Part shown: positions 18,662 through 26,327 of the stretch, in pieces
Layout: each line of letters opens with the position of its first letter
Position numbering within the stretch: position 1 is the first letter of the stretch
Source: Planctomyces sp. SH-PL62
Lineage (GTDB): Bacteria > Planctomycetota > Planctomycetia > Planctomycetales > Planctomycetaceae
Reading direction: 5' to 3'
Assembly: GCA_945893045.1 (NCBI GenBank)
Contig: CAMDEA010000045.1
Span: 1-48,296 of the forward strand
DNA: 48,296 bases
Notes under the pieces: model-generated
Database searches by the model: none
Seen by the model: only the letters and a program-made list of their open reading frames with translations
What the model was told of the DNA's origin: nothing
Program-made: the position numbers and the translations under genes

Positions 18662-20941
18662 GTGCTTGAGCCTCCCTCCACTTCATTGCTGAAAACGCTC
18701 TCGTCGTTGCGGCTTTGCTCGCCGCGCGATCTGCGGCGTTGCCGAGGCTATGTCCGGCGGCTGACTCATGACTTGCCCGCGTTCGATTCGATCTGGATCG
18801 ACGCGCTGGTGCAGTCGCAGCGGCTGACCGCCTTTCAAGGACAGTGTTTGGAAGCGTCGCAAGGGGAACGTCTGCAAGTCGGCCCCTGTCTGTTGCTGGA
18901 ACGCTTGGGCGGCACCGCGACCGCCGAAACATTTCTGGCGCGGCGGCGCGATGCCGAAGAAGTCTGCGTGTTGAAACTGACAGCCGCCGCTCCCGAACTG
19001 CTTCGGCCTCAGAGCGAGCGATTAGCGAAGTTGGTTTCGGCCGCGGCCAGGGTTGAGCATCCGGCAATCGTGTTGCCGCAAGCGACTCAGATCGTCGAGT
19101 GGCCTGCTTCTGGCGATTGGCGACAAGTCACGATCAGTCCCCATGTGCGCGGACCGCATCTGGCGGAGTTACTCGTCCGACGCGGTCGCTTTCCAGTTTC
19201 GATGGTCGTGGAGATCGGCCGGCAATTGCTTGATGGTCTCGCGGCGCTGGAAGCGCGCGGCCTTGTTCACGGCGACGTTTCATTGACCAATGTCCGCATC
19301 ACCCCGCAGGGACAGGCCGTGCTGGTGGATGGTGGATTGGTCTCGGAACTCCGGCCGCAGTTCACGTTTCACACGATCCGTGCGGCAGATCGCTGTGACG
19401 GGTTGGCTCCGGAGCGCATCTCCGCCGGGCTTCCGCCGTCCAGCGTGAGCGACTTGTACGCGCTGGGCTGCTTACTGTGGCATCTGCTCGCGGGACGGCC
19501 GCCGTTTGCGGCGGGAGACGCACTGGCGAAAGTCGCGGCTCACCAAACGCAACCGATCAACGACGTGCGCGAATGGGTGCCTGACGCGCCGGACTGGCTG
19601 GCGGAAACCCTTCTGCGTTGGACGGCGATCAATCCCGCCGCTCGACCGCGCACGCTGCGTGAGGCGGCCTCAGATTTTGGCCGGCCGACTCGTGCAGGGC
19701 GGCGGCGTCTCGCGGTGTTTCGAGGGGAATTTGATCGTTCGACTCCGCGTCGTCAGTCGGTGGAATCGGGCTCGCGCTGGCCGCTGACGGTCGCCGTGAT
19801 CTTTGTGCTGACGGGGGCCGCACTGTCGCTGATGGATCAAGGGGCGCGCACCTTCGTCCTGTCGCTCGCACGGCCGCCAGCGAACGTGTCGCCAGAAATC
19901 ACGACTCGTGAAGTTCATCGCGAATCACAGTTCGTGGAACCTCAACCGCTGCCGGCACCCGATGCGTCTGGCCGCATCGTGCTCGCGCCGGGTGGTCGCT
20001 ATCTCGCGGAAGAAGTCGCGGGCAGCGACTCATTGCAGATCATTGGCGATGCGATCGATCCCGCCGAGATCGTCATCACCCAACAAGCGTTGTCGCTGTG
20101 GGCCGAGCGAATCCAGTTGAGTCATGTGCGTTTCGTGCGGCAGTCTTCCGCCGTGGATCGTCCGCCGACGTTGCTGATTGCGGATTGCCAACACTTGGAG
20201 ATCATTCACAGCCGCTTTGAACAAGGTGACGAGGAAGTCTCCGGCACGCATCGCCCAGGAGCCGCGATGGCCTGGCGACCTAATGAAACGAGTCCTCCGC
20301 GCGAGACGCGCGTCACGCTGCGCGACGTCGTGCTGACCGGAACTGGCCCTGCGGTTTATCTGCAAATCCCTCCGCAGAAGTTCGCGGCTGAGAATGTGCT
20401 GAAAGTCGGTGGTGGTGATTTCATTCAAGTCTCTGATACTGGCCGTTCCGATTGGCTCTGCGATCTGCGCCGAGTCACTCTGCGAGAGACCGGCCCGCTA
20501 CTTCGCTGTTGGCCGGCTTCTGCGAACGCGCCACTCAGCCGACTGAGACTGACGGCGACGGGGTGTGTTGTGGATCTCGCTCGTGTCGCGCAAGTTTCTT
20601 CCGCGGAAGCCGCTCACCCGGCGTTGATTGCGTGGATGACGGGACGACTGCCACCGAATTGGCCGTCCGCCATCGACTGGCAGTTGACGGGAATGCTCGT
20701 TCCACCGGACATCGACGTCATTGTCCGAGTCGATTCGGTCAACGGCCGGCGGACGCCGGTGGACGAATCGCGACTCGACATTGATGGCCTCGTCGCCGGC
20801 TCGTTCGAGTTCAACGGCCCAGCGTCTCCAAGTCCGCACGATTCACAGTTGAAGTCCTGCGACGCGCCGCTCCCGGCCGCGATACAGATGGGGATCGACA
20901 TCGACGTATTGCCCGGCGCTCGTGCCACAAATCGGAATTGA
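18662..20941 (+). CDS. Divergent membrane protein kinase with C-terminal beta-helix-like sensor domain
   Basis: 759 residues from GTG 18662, with AAGGA 7 nt upstream. The kinase-like region is about residues 70-335. The ATP lysine is retained (K105 in CVLKL), as is the activation-loop end APE (249-251). The catalytic loop reads HGDVSLTN (203-210): D205 and N210 are kept but the usual Arg and Lys are Gly and Ser. The DFG motif is DGG (223-225). The Gly-rich loop is weak. One transmembrane helix follows at about 373-391 (WPLTVAVIFVLTGAALSLM). The C-terminal ~350 residues repeat 'V-x-L-x-D' and 'L-x-x-x-x-V' strands (ITQQALSLWAERIQLSHVRF, TLLIADCQHLEIIHSRF, VTLRDVVLTGTGPAVYL), as in right-handed parallel beta-helix proteins. 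It could be a weak kinase or a pseudokinase. It is divergent from the aminotransferase. Confidence 0.8.
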   Translation: MLEPPSTSLLKTLSSLRLCSPRDLRRCRGYVRRLTHDLPAFDSIWIDALVQSQRLTAFQGQCLEASQGERLQVGPCLLLERLGGTATAETFLARRRDAEEVCVLKLTAAAPELLRPQSERLAKLVSAAARVEHPAIVLPQATQIVEWPASGDWRQVTISPHVRGPHLAELLVRRGRFPVSMVVEIGRQLLDGLAALEARGLVHGDVSLTNVRITPQGQAVLVDGGLVSELRPQFTFHTIRAADRCDGLAPERISAGLPPSSVSDLYALGCLLWHLLAGRPPFAAGDALAKVAAHQTQPINDVREWVPDAPDWLAETLLRWTAINPAARPRTLREAASDFGRPTRAGRRRLAVFRGEFDRSTPRRQSVESGSRWPLTVAVIFVLTGAALSLMDQGARTFVLSLARPPANVSPEITTREVHRESQFVEPQPLPAPDASGRIVLAPGGRYLAEEVAGSDSLQIIGDAIDPAEIVITQQALSLWAERIQLSHVRFVRQSSAVDRPPTLLIADCQHLEIIHSRFEQGDEEVSGTHRPGAAMAWRPNETSPPRETRVTLRDVVLTGTGPAVYLQIPPQKFAAENVLKVGGGDFIQVSDTGRSDWLCDLRRVTLRETGPLLRCWPASANAPLSRLRLTATGCVVDLARVAQVSSAEAAHPALIAWMTGRLPPNWPSAIDWQLTGMLVPPDIDVIVRVDSVNGRRTPVDESRLDIDGLVAGSFEFNGPASPSPHDSQLKSCDAPLPAAIQMGIDIDVLPGARATNRN

Positions 20942-20976
20942 GAACTCACCAGGGAATCAAATCTTCGAATGGATTG

Positions 20977-21064
20977 ATCCGTGTGGGCGTTCCGATCCGT
21001 GTGCGAAGTGCGTTCTTCGAGTTTCAAACACGCTTCGCACACGGATTGGAACTCGCACACGGAT
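20977..21064. repeat. Intergenic inverted repeat, ATCCGTGTGCGAAG family
   Basis: Two 32-nt arms (20977-21008 and 21033-21064) match inverted with three mismatches; the inner 14 nt match exactly. Each arm itself contains ATCCGTGTG twice. It lies between the divergent-kinase stop (20941) and prs (21284). Confidence 0.8.
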
Positions 21065-21118
21065 GAAGACAGGCTGAATCGAGTTTTGGTGATTGATCAA
21101 TTCTGAGTTGTGGCACGC

Positions 21119-21178
21119 GTAGTGACCCCATTCATGGGGTCGAACGAGCGAGCCCGACCCGCTGAATCGGGGCACGAC
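21119..21178. repeat. Eroded REPIN: GTAG foot plus hairpin
   Basis: GTAG (21119-21122) precedes GACCCCA, loop TTCA, TGGGGTC (21124-21141), a perfect stem. The following segment to 21178, read on the other strand (GTCGTGCCCCGATTC...), resembles the same unit with substitutions, so it looks like a decayed inverted partner. Between 20942 and 21283 I see only these two repeats and the prs leader. Confidence 0.6.
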
Positions 21179-21283
21179 CAGCGGCTTGACAATGCGCGCG
21201 CGCGACGACAGAAATGCCGCCGTCCTCTCCCTGCTCGGCCGCTGCCGAGTCCACTTCTCTTCGCGACCGGAGCGATCTCGCGC

Positions 21284-22231
21284 ATGTACGACCATCTCAC
21301 GCTAATCAGCGGACGAGCACACCGCCAACTCGCTCAAGAGATCGCCGACTATCTCGGCTTGACGCTTGGCCCGTGCGGGATCACCAACTTCCCGGACGGC
21401 GAAATCTTCGTGCAGTTGGAGCACAACATTCGCGGCCGGGACGTGTTCTTGATCGAGCCGACCGGCCCCCCGGCCAACGACAACTTGATGGAATTGTTGA
21501 TCCTGATCGACGCTTGCCTGCGAGCCAGTGCCGAACGGATCACCGCCGTCATCCCGTATTTCGGATACGCTCGGCAAGATCGCAAAGACGCCGGCCGAGT
21601 GCCGATCACCTCCAAGCTGGTCGCGAATCTGTTGACGAAGGCCGGAGCCGACCGCGTGCTCTGTGTCGATCTGCACGCCGCGCAGATTCAAGGTTTCTTC
21701 GATTGTCCCGTCGATCACCTGTATGCCGCCAAGACGCTTGATGGCTACTTCCAGTCGTTGAAGATTCCGCAAGACAAGCTGGTCATCATCAGCCCGGACG
21801 AAGGGAGCATCAAACGCTCGTTGCAGCACCAGGAGAACATCGGCGGCTCTTTGGCGATCGTCGATAAGCGCCGCTACAGCGCGACCGAGACGAAGCAAGC
21901 CAACCTGATCGGCGGCCCGATCGACGGCAAGGTCGCGCTGATCTTCGACGACATGATCACCACCGCCGGCTCGATCGTCGGCGCGGCCAACGTCGTGAAG
22001 GCGCACGGGGCCGCGGAGATTTACATCGGAGCAACTCACGCCGTGTTGTGCGGCCCCGCCGTCAGCCGATTGCGGGAGGCTCCGGTCAAAGAGATCGTCG
22101 TCACCAACACGTTGCCGATCGCCGAAGAAAAACGGCTGCCCAACCTGCGACAAGTCACCGTGGCCCCCCTGCTCGGCGAAGCCATCCGCCGAATCCATCG
22201 CAACGAATCCGTCAGCGGGTTGTTTGATTAG
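21284..22231 (+). CDS. prs: Ribose-phosphate pyrophosphokinase (PRPP synthetase)
   Basis: 315 residues, the usual length for class I PRPP synthetase, from ATG 21284; an upstream frame (from 21110) has no homologous residues. It makes PRPP from ribose 5-phosphate and ATP for nucleotide, His and Trp synthesis. Key motifs: FPDGEIFVQL (36-45), the ATP-binding RQDRKDAGRVPITSKLVANL (97-116), DLHAAQIQGFF (129-139) and the PRPP-binding VALIFDDMITTAGSI (217-231). The flexible catalytic loop region reads LAIVDKRRY (190-198), with the conserved K/R pair. One deviation: the usual 'SPDxGG' segment reads SPDEGSIKR (170-178). The function is certain enough for a gene symbol. It stands alone; a hairpin at 22254-22274 follows the stop. 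Confidence 0.97.
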   Translation: MYDHLTLISGRAHRQLAQEIADYLGLTLGPCGITNFPDGEIFVQLEHNIRGRDVFLIEPTGPPANDNLMELLILIDACLRASAERITAVIPYFGYARQDRKDAGRVPITSKLVANLLTKAGADRVLCVDLHAAQIQGFFDCPVDHLYAAKTLDGYFQSLKIPQDKLVIISPDEGSIKRSLQHQENIGGSLAIVDKRRYSATETKQANLIGGPIDGKVALIFDDMITTAGSIVGAANVVKAHGAAEIYIGATHAVLCGPAVSRLREAPVKEIVVTNTLPIAEEKRLPNLRQVTVAPLLGEAIRRIHRNESVSGLFD

Positions 22232-22253
22232 TTCGACGGTCGTACTTTGGACC

Positions 22254-22274
22254 CCAACGGCCTCGTGCCGTTGG
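22254..22274 (+). terminator. Hairpin after prs
   Basis: CCAACGG (22254-22260) pairs with CCGTTGG (22268-22274) over a 7-nt loop, 22 nt after the prs stop. No T-run follows, so this is a weak terminator candidate. Confidence 0.3.
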
Positions 22275-22307
22275 TGAAGCAGATGGTGAGCTAGTAAATG
22301 TCGTACC

Positions 22308-22362
22308 CCCTCCAACTCTCCCGTTCCTCCGCCTTCGGCGGAGGAACGGGAGAGTTGGAGGG
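22308..22362. repeat. Perfect 26-bp stem-loop between convergent genes
   Basis: A 55-nt element with exact 26-nt arms (22308-22333, 22337-22362) and a 3-nt TTC loop, C/T-rich on one arm. It starts just after a GTAC. Unlike the other repeats, each arm does not fold on itself. It lies between prs and the DUF1549/1553 gene and may stop transcription from either side. A further 8-bp hairpin (22403-22423) follows. Confidence 0.75.
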
Positions 22363-22460
22363 CATTGGTGGGGACTTGCTTCTTAGCTCTCCATCTTTTT
22401 CACCATCCGGGCAAGCCGGATGGGGTCTTCAATGTGAATGTCAGACAGTCGAATTCGTTT

Positions 22461-25346
22461 CTATTCGACGTACAAAAAACCGTTCGACGACAGCAGCATT
22501 TGGCAGAAGTCGGTCCAGGCACGCCGCGACGCATTCTCCGCCGGTTCGTAGGCACGGCTTTGCTCTTCAATGAATGCCAGCGACGATCGCAACTCAACGT
22601 CCGAGGGCGCGTGTCCCGTTGCGAGTTCAAACGCCAATCGCGCACGGAGACGGGGATTGGGCGGAGCCTCTCGCTCCAATCGCCGCGCGAGGTCGCTTGC
22701 ACGAGCCAACGCGAACTCGGAATTCAATTGGCTGAGCGATTGCAGCGGCATCGTCGTCGTCGGTCGCTGCACGCAGTTGAACGTCACGGCCGGAGCGTCG
22801 AACAGATTCAACATGCTCAGCGTCTGGGTGCGTCGCTGCTGCAAGTAGACCGAACGCCGATGGGCACCGGGATGGTCGTCATTCACGACCACCTCGGCCG
22901 CGCTGCTGCGTTGAGTCGCCACATACGGCCCGCCGAGTCTTCGTTCCAGCGAACCGCTGACGAACAGCATTCCGTCCCGAATCGACTCGGCGTCCAATCG
23001 CCGCACCGGCTGACGCCACAGCAGCCGATTGTCGGGATCGGCCGCGAACGCTGGTTCGTTGAGCTGGCTCGATTGACGATAGGTTGCGGAATGCAGGATC
23101 TCGCGATGCAGATGTTTGAGAGATTTGAAATCTGAAATTTGAGATTTCAAATTTGAGATTTGAGATTTGGAATTCACGAACTCCGCTGCGAGCCATTCCA
23201 ACAACTCAGGATGCGACGGAGCTGCGCCGCTGACTCCGAGATTGTCGAGTGTTGTCACCAGTCCGCGACCGAAATGACGCTCCCACAGTCGATTGACTTG
23301 AACTCGAGCCATCAACGCGGATGAGGCCTCACCGTGTGTGAGCCAGTCGGCGAGTGCGGTGCGGCGGCCGGTGGTTGTGACGGGCACGTTGGAAACGTGC
23401 TCCACGTTTCGCGCGATCACTCGCAGTGGCGCGGGCTGCACGAACTCTCCTGGAGTCGTCACGTTGCCGCGCAACAGGATCGGCACGTTAGGCGGTTCGG
23501 CGGCGACGTCACTGGCCCAGGCGATCTTGCCGGGGCGTGCGGTCTGACGCTTCTGAACTTCGGCCACCGCATCGGCCAGCATCTTGCGTCGCGATTCGTA
23601 CTCGGTGCGGAATGTTTTCAACGCGGCTTGAGCGGCTTCGTCCTGAGTGTTGCCGGTCGAGGATTCGACCGTGACGTTGTCCACAATGAAGCTGCGGTTG
23701 CAGCAGAATTCGAAGCCGAAGCCGCCGTCCGGCAAGTCCTCGGCCGTCAGGTCCAGCGTGCGCTCTTCCGGCAGCCAATCGACGAGTTGTTCGAGTTTGA
23801 ATTTCTTGCCGTCGAGGTTCGTGACCCGCACGCCGAAGTTGCGTCCCGGAGCGTAGCCGCTCTTGCCGATCACGCCGCGATGCGACTGATCGGTGCCGGG
23901 ATAATCGAGATGCACCGCCGCTCCGCCCGCCGGATTGCCGTCGATCAAAATGTTGCCACCCGCAGTCGAGCTGTTGTCATTAAAGTCGTGCAGTGCGAGG
24001 AAGAACGCGACCCGCTCGGCAGGCTTGTCATCGGTGCTGACTTTGTTGTCGAGTAGATCGAACGTCGCCTGAATCCATTCGCCCGGTTCATTCGGTGTCC
24101 AATCGAAAGACCGCTTGGTCGAGATCCATTTGTCGCCAGACGGTCCCCCTTCGATGATCCGCAGCGTGCCGTTGGCGCGGACGGCTGCGGGGGCGTCGAC
24201 CTTCGGCGGGGTCGGGAGACCCGCGCCGATCGCCGTCAGCATCACAACTCCCGTTCCACCGGGAGCATCATCGCCCGGAGCGGTGTTCGACCAGTTCGCG
24301 AGGAAGTTCGCTTCGGGGCCTTCGAAGTCGTCAGCGAACAAGACACCGGCGACCGGACGATGCTCACGCAGCCAACGGGTGAATTCGGATCGCAGCGCGG
24401 CGACGCGCGTTTCTGCTTCACGCTGCTGAGCTTCCCACGCTTCGACCTCGCCGGGGAGCGCGGCGTGCGTGAAGCGCTCGTTCGGCTTGAGCCACTTCTG
24501 CATGTTGAAGACGGGATGCAGGTACGCCTGCAGTTGATAGAACTCGCGCTGCGTGATCGGCTCGAACTTGTGGTCGTGGCACTTCGCGCACTGAATCGTC
24601 AGACCCAGCAGCGACGACGACAGAATCTGCTGAGCACCTTCCAGCGCGAAGTAACGGTCGATCATGACCTCTTCGGGATTGCCGTCACTCTCTCCCGATC
24701 CGTCTGGGCTGTTGCGGAGGAAGTGTGTCGCTTCGAGCAGGTCGATCATCTCCGGCGTTGCGTGCCGTTCGTGCTGCTTGGAATCGAAGCCGCTGAGTTC
24801 GTCGCCGGCGATTTGCTCGCGGATGAATTGATCGAACGGCTTGTCGGCGTTCATCGCACGAATCACGTAATCGCGATAGCGGTACGCCAGCGGACGATCC
24901 GAGTCGGCATTGAAATAACCGTTCGAGTCCGCATAGCCGGCGACATCCAGCCACCACTTGCCCCACCGCTCTCCGTAATGCGGCGAGGCGAGATAACGCT
25001 CCACCATCCGTTCGTAAGCATCAGGAGATTGGTCCGCCACGAATTCCGCGAGCTCGCTCGGTGTCGGCGGCAGGCCGGTCAGATCGAAGGCGACTCGGCG
25101 AATCAGCGTCGGCTTGTCCGCTTCCGGACTCAGCGACAAACCTTGCTCTTCGAGTTTTGCCAATACAAAGCGATCGACGGGAGAACGAACTCGCGCGGCT
25201 TCTTTCACGACCGGCAGCGTTGGTGTTCGCAACGGTTGAAACGCCCAATGGCTCGACTTCTCCGTCGGTGTCGATTCCTCGGCGAATGTGGCCAAGAATG
25301 CTGACACGAGCATGACACTCAGGATCGTGATGAGGCGTGTCGGCAT
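22461..25346 (-). CDS. DUF1549/DUF1553 protein with inserted LamG-like domain (planctomycete PSD1-type)
   Basis: 961 residues from ATG 25346. A longer frame starts inside the REP at 25361-25440 and is rejected. The signal peptide is LITILSVMLVSAFLATFAEE. DUF1549 covers about 45-275 (SPVDRFVLAKLEEQG, VAFDLTGLPPTPSELAEFV, YGERWGKWWLDVAGYADSNG, ending with CAKCHDHKFEPI, whose CxxCH could bind haem or metal). The middle region, about 300-560 (VLFADDFEGPEANFLANW, GNILIDGNPAGGAAVHLD, SFIVDNVTVES), looks like a LamG/concanavalin-type insertion. DUF1553 fills the C-terminus (RVQVNRLWERHFGRGLV, PVRRLDAESIRDGML, VYLQQRRTQTLSMLNLFDAP, RPTTTMPLQSLSQLNSEFAL). These planctomycete proteins are often encoded beside DUF1501 proteins, but here the DUF1501 gene is 13 kb away. 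Two small repeat insertions lie within it (23119-23173, 23384-23400). Confidence 0.92.
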   Translation of the reverse strand: MPTRLITILSVMLVSAFLATFAEESTPTEKSSHWAFQPLRTPTLPVVKEAARVRSPVDRFVLAKLEEQGLSLSPEADKPTLIRRVAFDLTGLPPTPSELAEFVADQSPDAYERMVERYLASPHYGERWGKWWLDVAGYADSNGYFNADSDRPLAYRYRDYVIRAMNADKPFDQFIREQIAGDELSGFDSKQHERHATPEMIDLLEATHFLRNSPDGSGESDGNPEEVMIDRYFALEGAQQILSSSLLGLTIQCAKCHDHKFEPITQREFYQLQAYLHPVFNMQKWLKPNERFTHAALPGEVEAWEAQQREAETRVAALRSEFTRWLREHRPVAGVLFADDFEGPEANFLANWSNTAPGDDAPGGTGVVMLTAIGAGLPTPPKVDAPAAVRANGTLRIIEGGPSGDKWISTKRSFDWTPNEPGEWIQATFDLLDNKVSTDDKPAERVAFFLALHDFNDNSSTAGGNILIDGNPAGGAAVHLDYPGTDQSHRGVIGKSGYAPGRNFGVRVTNLDGKKFKLEQLVDWLPEERTLDLTAEDLPDGGFGFEFCCNRSFIVDNVTVESSTGNTQDEAAQAALKTFRTEYESRRKMLADAVAEVQKRQTARPGKIAWASDVAAEPPNVPILLRGNVTTPGEFVQPAPLRVIARNVEHVSNVPVTTTGRRTALADWLTHGEASSALMARVQVNRLWERHFGRGLVTTLDNLGVSGAAPSHPELLEWLAAEFVNSKSQISNLKSQISDFKSLKHLHREILHSATYRQSSQLNEPAFAADPDNRLLWRQPVRRLDAESIRDGMLFVSGSLERRLGGPYVATQRSSAAEVVVNDDHPGAHRRSVYLQQRRTQTLSMLNLFDAPAVTFNCVQRPTTTMPLQSLSQLNSEFALARASDLARRLEREAPPNPRLRARLAFELATGHAPSDVELRSSLAFIEEQSRAYEPAENASRRAWTDFCQMLLSSNGFLYVE
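23119..23173. repeat. A/T-rich in-frame simple repeat in the DUF1553 region
   Basis: About 55 nt built from tandem 'gagattt(c)aaa' and 'tttgagattt' words, sharply AT-rich in a GC-rich gene. It encodes a repetitive peptide (SKSQISNLKSQISDFKSL, residues about 725-743) placed between AAEFVN and KHLHREIL, where related proteins normally run straight on. It is therefore likely to be an inserted, tolerated repeat. Confidence 0.75.
23384..23400. repeat. Single REP-type hairpin inside the DUF1549/1553 gene
   Basis: GCACGTT, loop GGA, AACGTGC: a perfect 7-bp stem. On the gene's own strand it has a TTCC-type loop, like the hairpin of the palindrome at 18529-18595. It adds the peptide NVEHVSNVP just before TTTGRRTALADWL, the conserved entry to DUF1553. 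Only one arm is present and there is no GTAG. Confidence 0.55.
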
Positions 25347-25360
25347 TTGTGAAGTCCGGC

Positions 25361-25440
25361 GTAGGTCAGCCTTTCCAGGCTGACCCGGTGAGCGAGCGAC
25401 GTCTTTGGCCATTCGGGTCAGGCTGGAAAGCCTGACCTAC
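25361..25440. repeat. REPIN-like palindrome, GTAGGTCAGCC family
   Basis: 27-nt arms 25361-25387 and 25414-25440 with two mismatches. Both ends carry the GTAG foot (GTAG ... CTAC). Each arm folds: GTCAGCC, loop TTTCCA, GGCTGAC. The two mismatches lie at the paired positions of the inner stem, so both hairpins stay perfectly paired. It lies between the sigma gene and the DUF1549/1553 gene. Confidence 0.9.
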
Positions 25441-25449
25441 GGGCGCAAT

Positions 25450-26082
25450 CTATCGCGAGCCGGCGCGAGGGTCCACGAGTTCTTGGCCACACGCTTCACG
25501 CAGCGCGGCCAACGCTCGGACCCACAACATGCGGACGGCTCCGGGCGAGCGGTTCATTCGCGCGGCGATCTCGTCGTGAGACAAGTTTTCGAGATGCCGG
25601 AAAATCAGCACGTCTCGATAGTCGTTCGGCAACCGCGCCAGCACATCGGCCAGCAGCACATCCAACTCTCGCCGCGCGGCCTGTTGACTGGGGGACGGTC
25701 CCGATTCGGCCAGCAGCGAACCGAGTTGCTGCGAAGACTGCGCGAGCGCGGCATCCAGCGAAACTTCTTGAGCGATGTCCCGCTTGGCCGTTCCTCGATA
25801 GCGGCGAAATTCGTGTGCCAACGCGTGAGCCAGAATCTGCCGCAGCCACGCGGTCAGTTCCGCTTCGGTCGAGCCGCGAAATTGCGGGAAGGCTTTGATC
25901 GCTTCGAGCAGCGTTTGCTGCACGACGTCGGACGCATCGAACTTCGCGGCGAAGCGGCTTTCGAGTTGCACTCGCGCGAGCAATCGCAGCCACGGCTCGA
26001 ACCGGCGCAGCAAGTCGCCCTGCGCGGGGATATTGCCGTGGCGAGCCAGATCAAGTTGTTCCGCAAACGAATGCTCCGGCAT
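25450..26082 (-). CDS. ECF-like sigma factor (kinase-linked)
   Basis: 210 residues from ATG 26082; the upstream gene's stop overlaps it by one base (TGATG), so this start is well supported and a longer frame (to 26295) is rejected. Region 2 (about 22-100) contains FEPWLRLLARVQLESRF, DASDVVQQTLLEAIKAF and LTAWLRQILAHALAHEFRRY. A longer-than-usual linker (about 105-150) follows, then region 4 (150-205): LARLPNDYRDVLIFRHLENL, HDEIAARMNRSPGAVRMLWVRAL. The DVVQQTLLEA and 'S-H-x-E-I-A-x-x-M-x-R-S' forms are typical of planctomycete ECF groups encoded with Ser/Thr kinases. The operon order (kinase, small membrane protein, this factor) strongly suggests control by that kinase; that link is inferred from synteny, not from the protein sequence. 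Confidence 0.93.
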   Translation of the reverse strand: MPEHSFAEQLDLARHGNIPAQGDLLRRFEPWLRLLARVQLESRFAAKFDASDVVQQTLLEAIKAFPQFRGSTEAELTAWLRQILAHALAHEFRRYRGTAKRDIAQEVSLDAALAQSSQQLGSLLAESGPSPSQQAARRELDVLLADVLARLPNDYRDVLIFRHLENLSHDEIAARMNRSPGAVRMLWVRALAALREACGQELVDPRAGSR

Positions 26083-26327
26083 CACGACCCCAAGTCTCTG
26101 TCGCGCGAACCGCGTAGCGAGACCGCAACGCCGGCCAGCGACGCGATTCCCACGACGCTGTAGATCGCTCGCCAAGTCCATTGAGTCGTGGCGGGGAGCG
26201 GCTCGAACGTCGCCAGGAATCCGAACACACAAAACCCCGTTACGCCCAGTAGCATGAGTACCGAAATCAGACGCGCGAGCCAGGCCATCGGACACCTCCG
26301 ACCGCGAGTTGGGAACAGCATCGTCAT
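26082..26327 (-). CDS. Small two-helix membrane protein between kinase and sigma factor
   Basis: 81 residues. The start ATG at 26327 overlaps the kinase stop (ATGA), and its own stop overlaps the sigma start (TGATG): a tight translational chain of three genes. An internal ATG (26288, MAWLARL) is the alternative start. Two hydrophobic helices are seen: WLARLISVLMLLGVTGFCVFG and WRAIYSVVGIASLAGVAVSL, with a short loop (FLATFEPLPATTQWT) between them. The C-terminus is basic (RGSRDRDLGS). No family is recognised. The loop FLATFEPLP resembles the segment FLAATEPTLP of the membrane protein next to the other sigma factor (12605-13171), as if the two were related partner proteins. Confidence 0.8.
   Translation of the reverse strand: MTMLFPTRGRRCPMAWLARLISVLMLLGVTGFCVFGFLATFEPLPATTQWTWRAIYSVVGIASLAGVAVSLRGSRDRDLGS

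Noticed and set aside
22403..22423. 8-bp hairpin ahead of the DUF1549/1553 stop as an intrinsic terminator
   Set aside because: The T-run lies on the wrong side for the plus strand and is absent on the minus strand.
26083..26295. N-terminal extension of the kinase-linked sigma factor
   Set aside because: It overlaps the small membrane-protein gene, which itself is in the overlapping chain; ATG 26082 is preferred.
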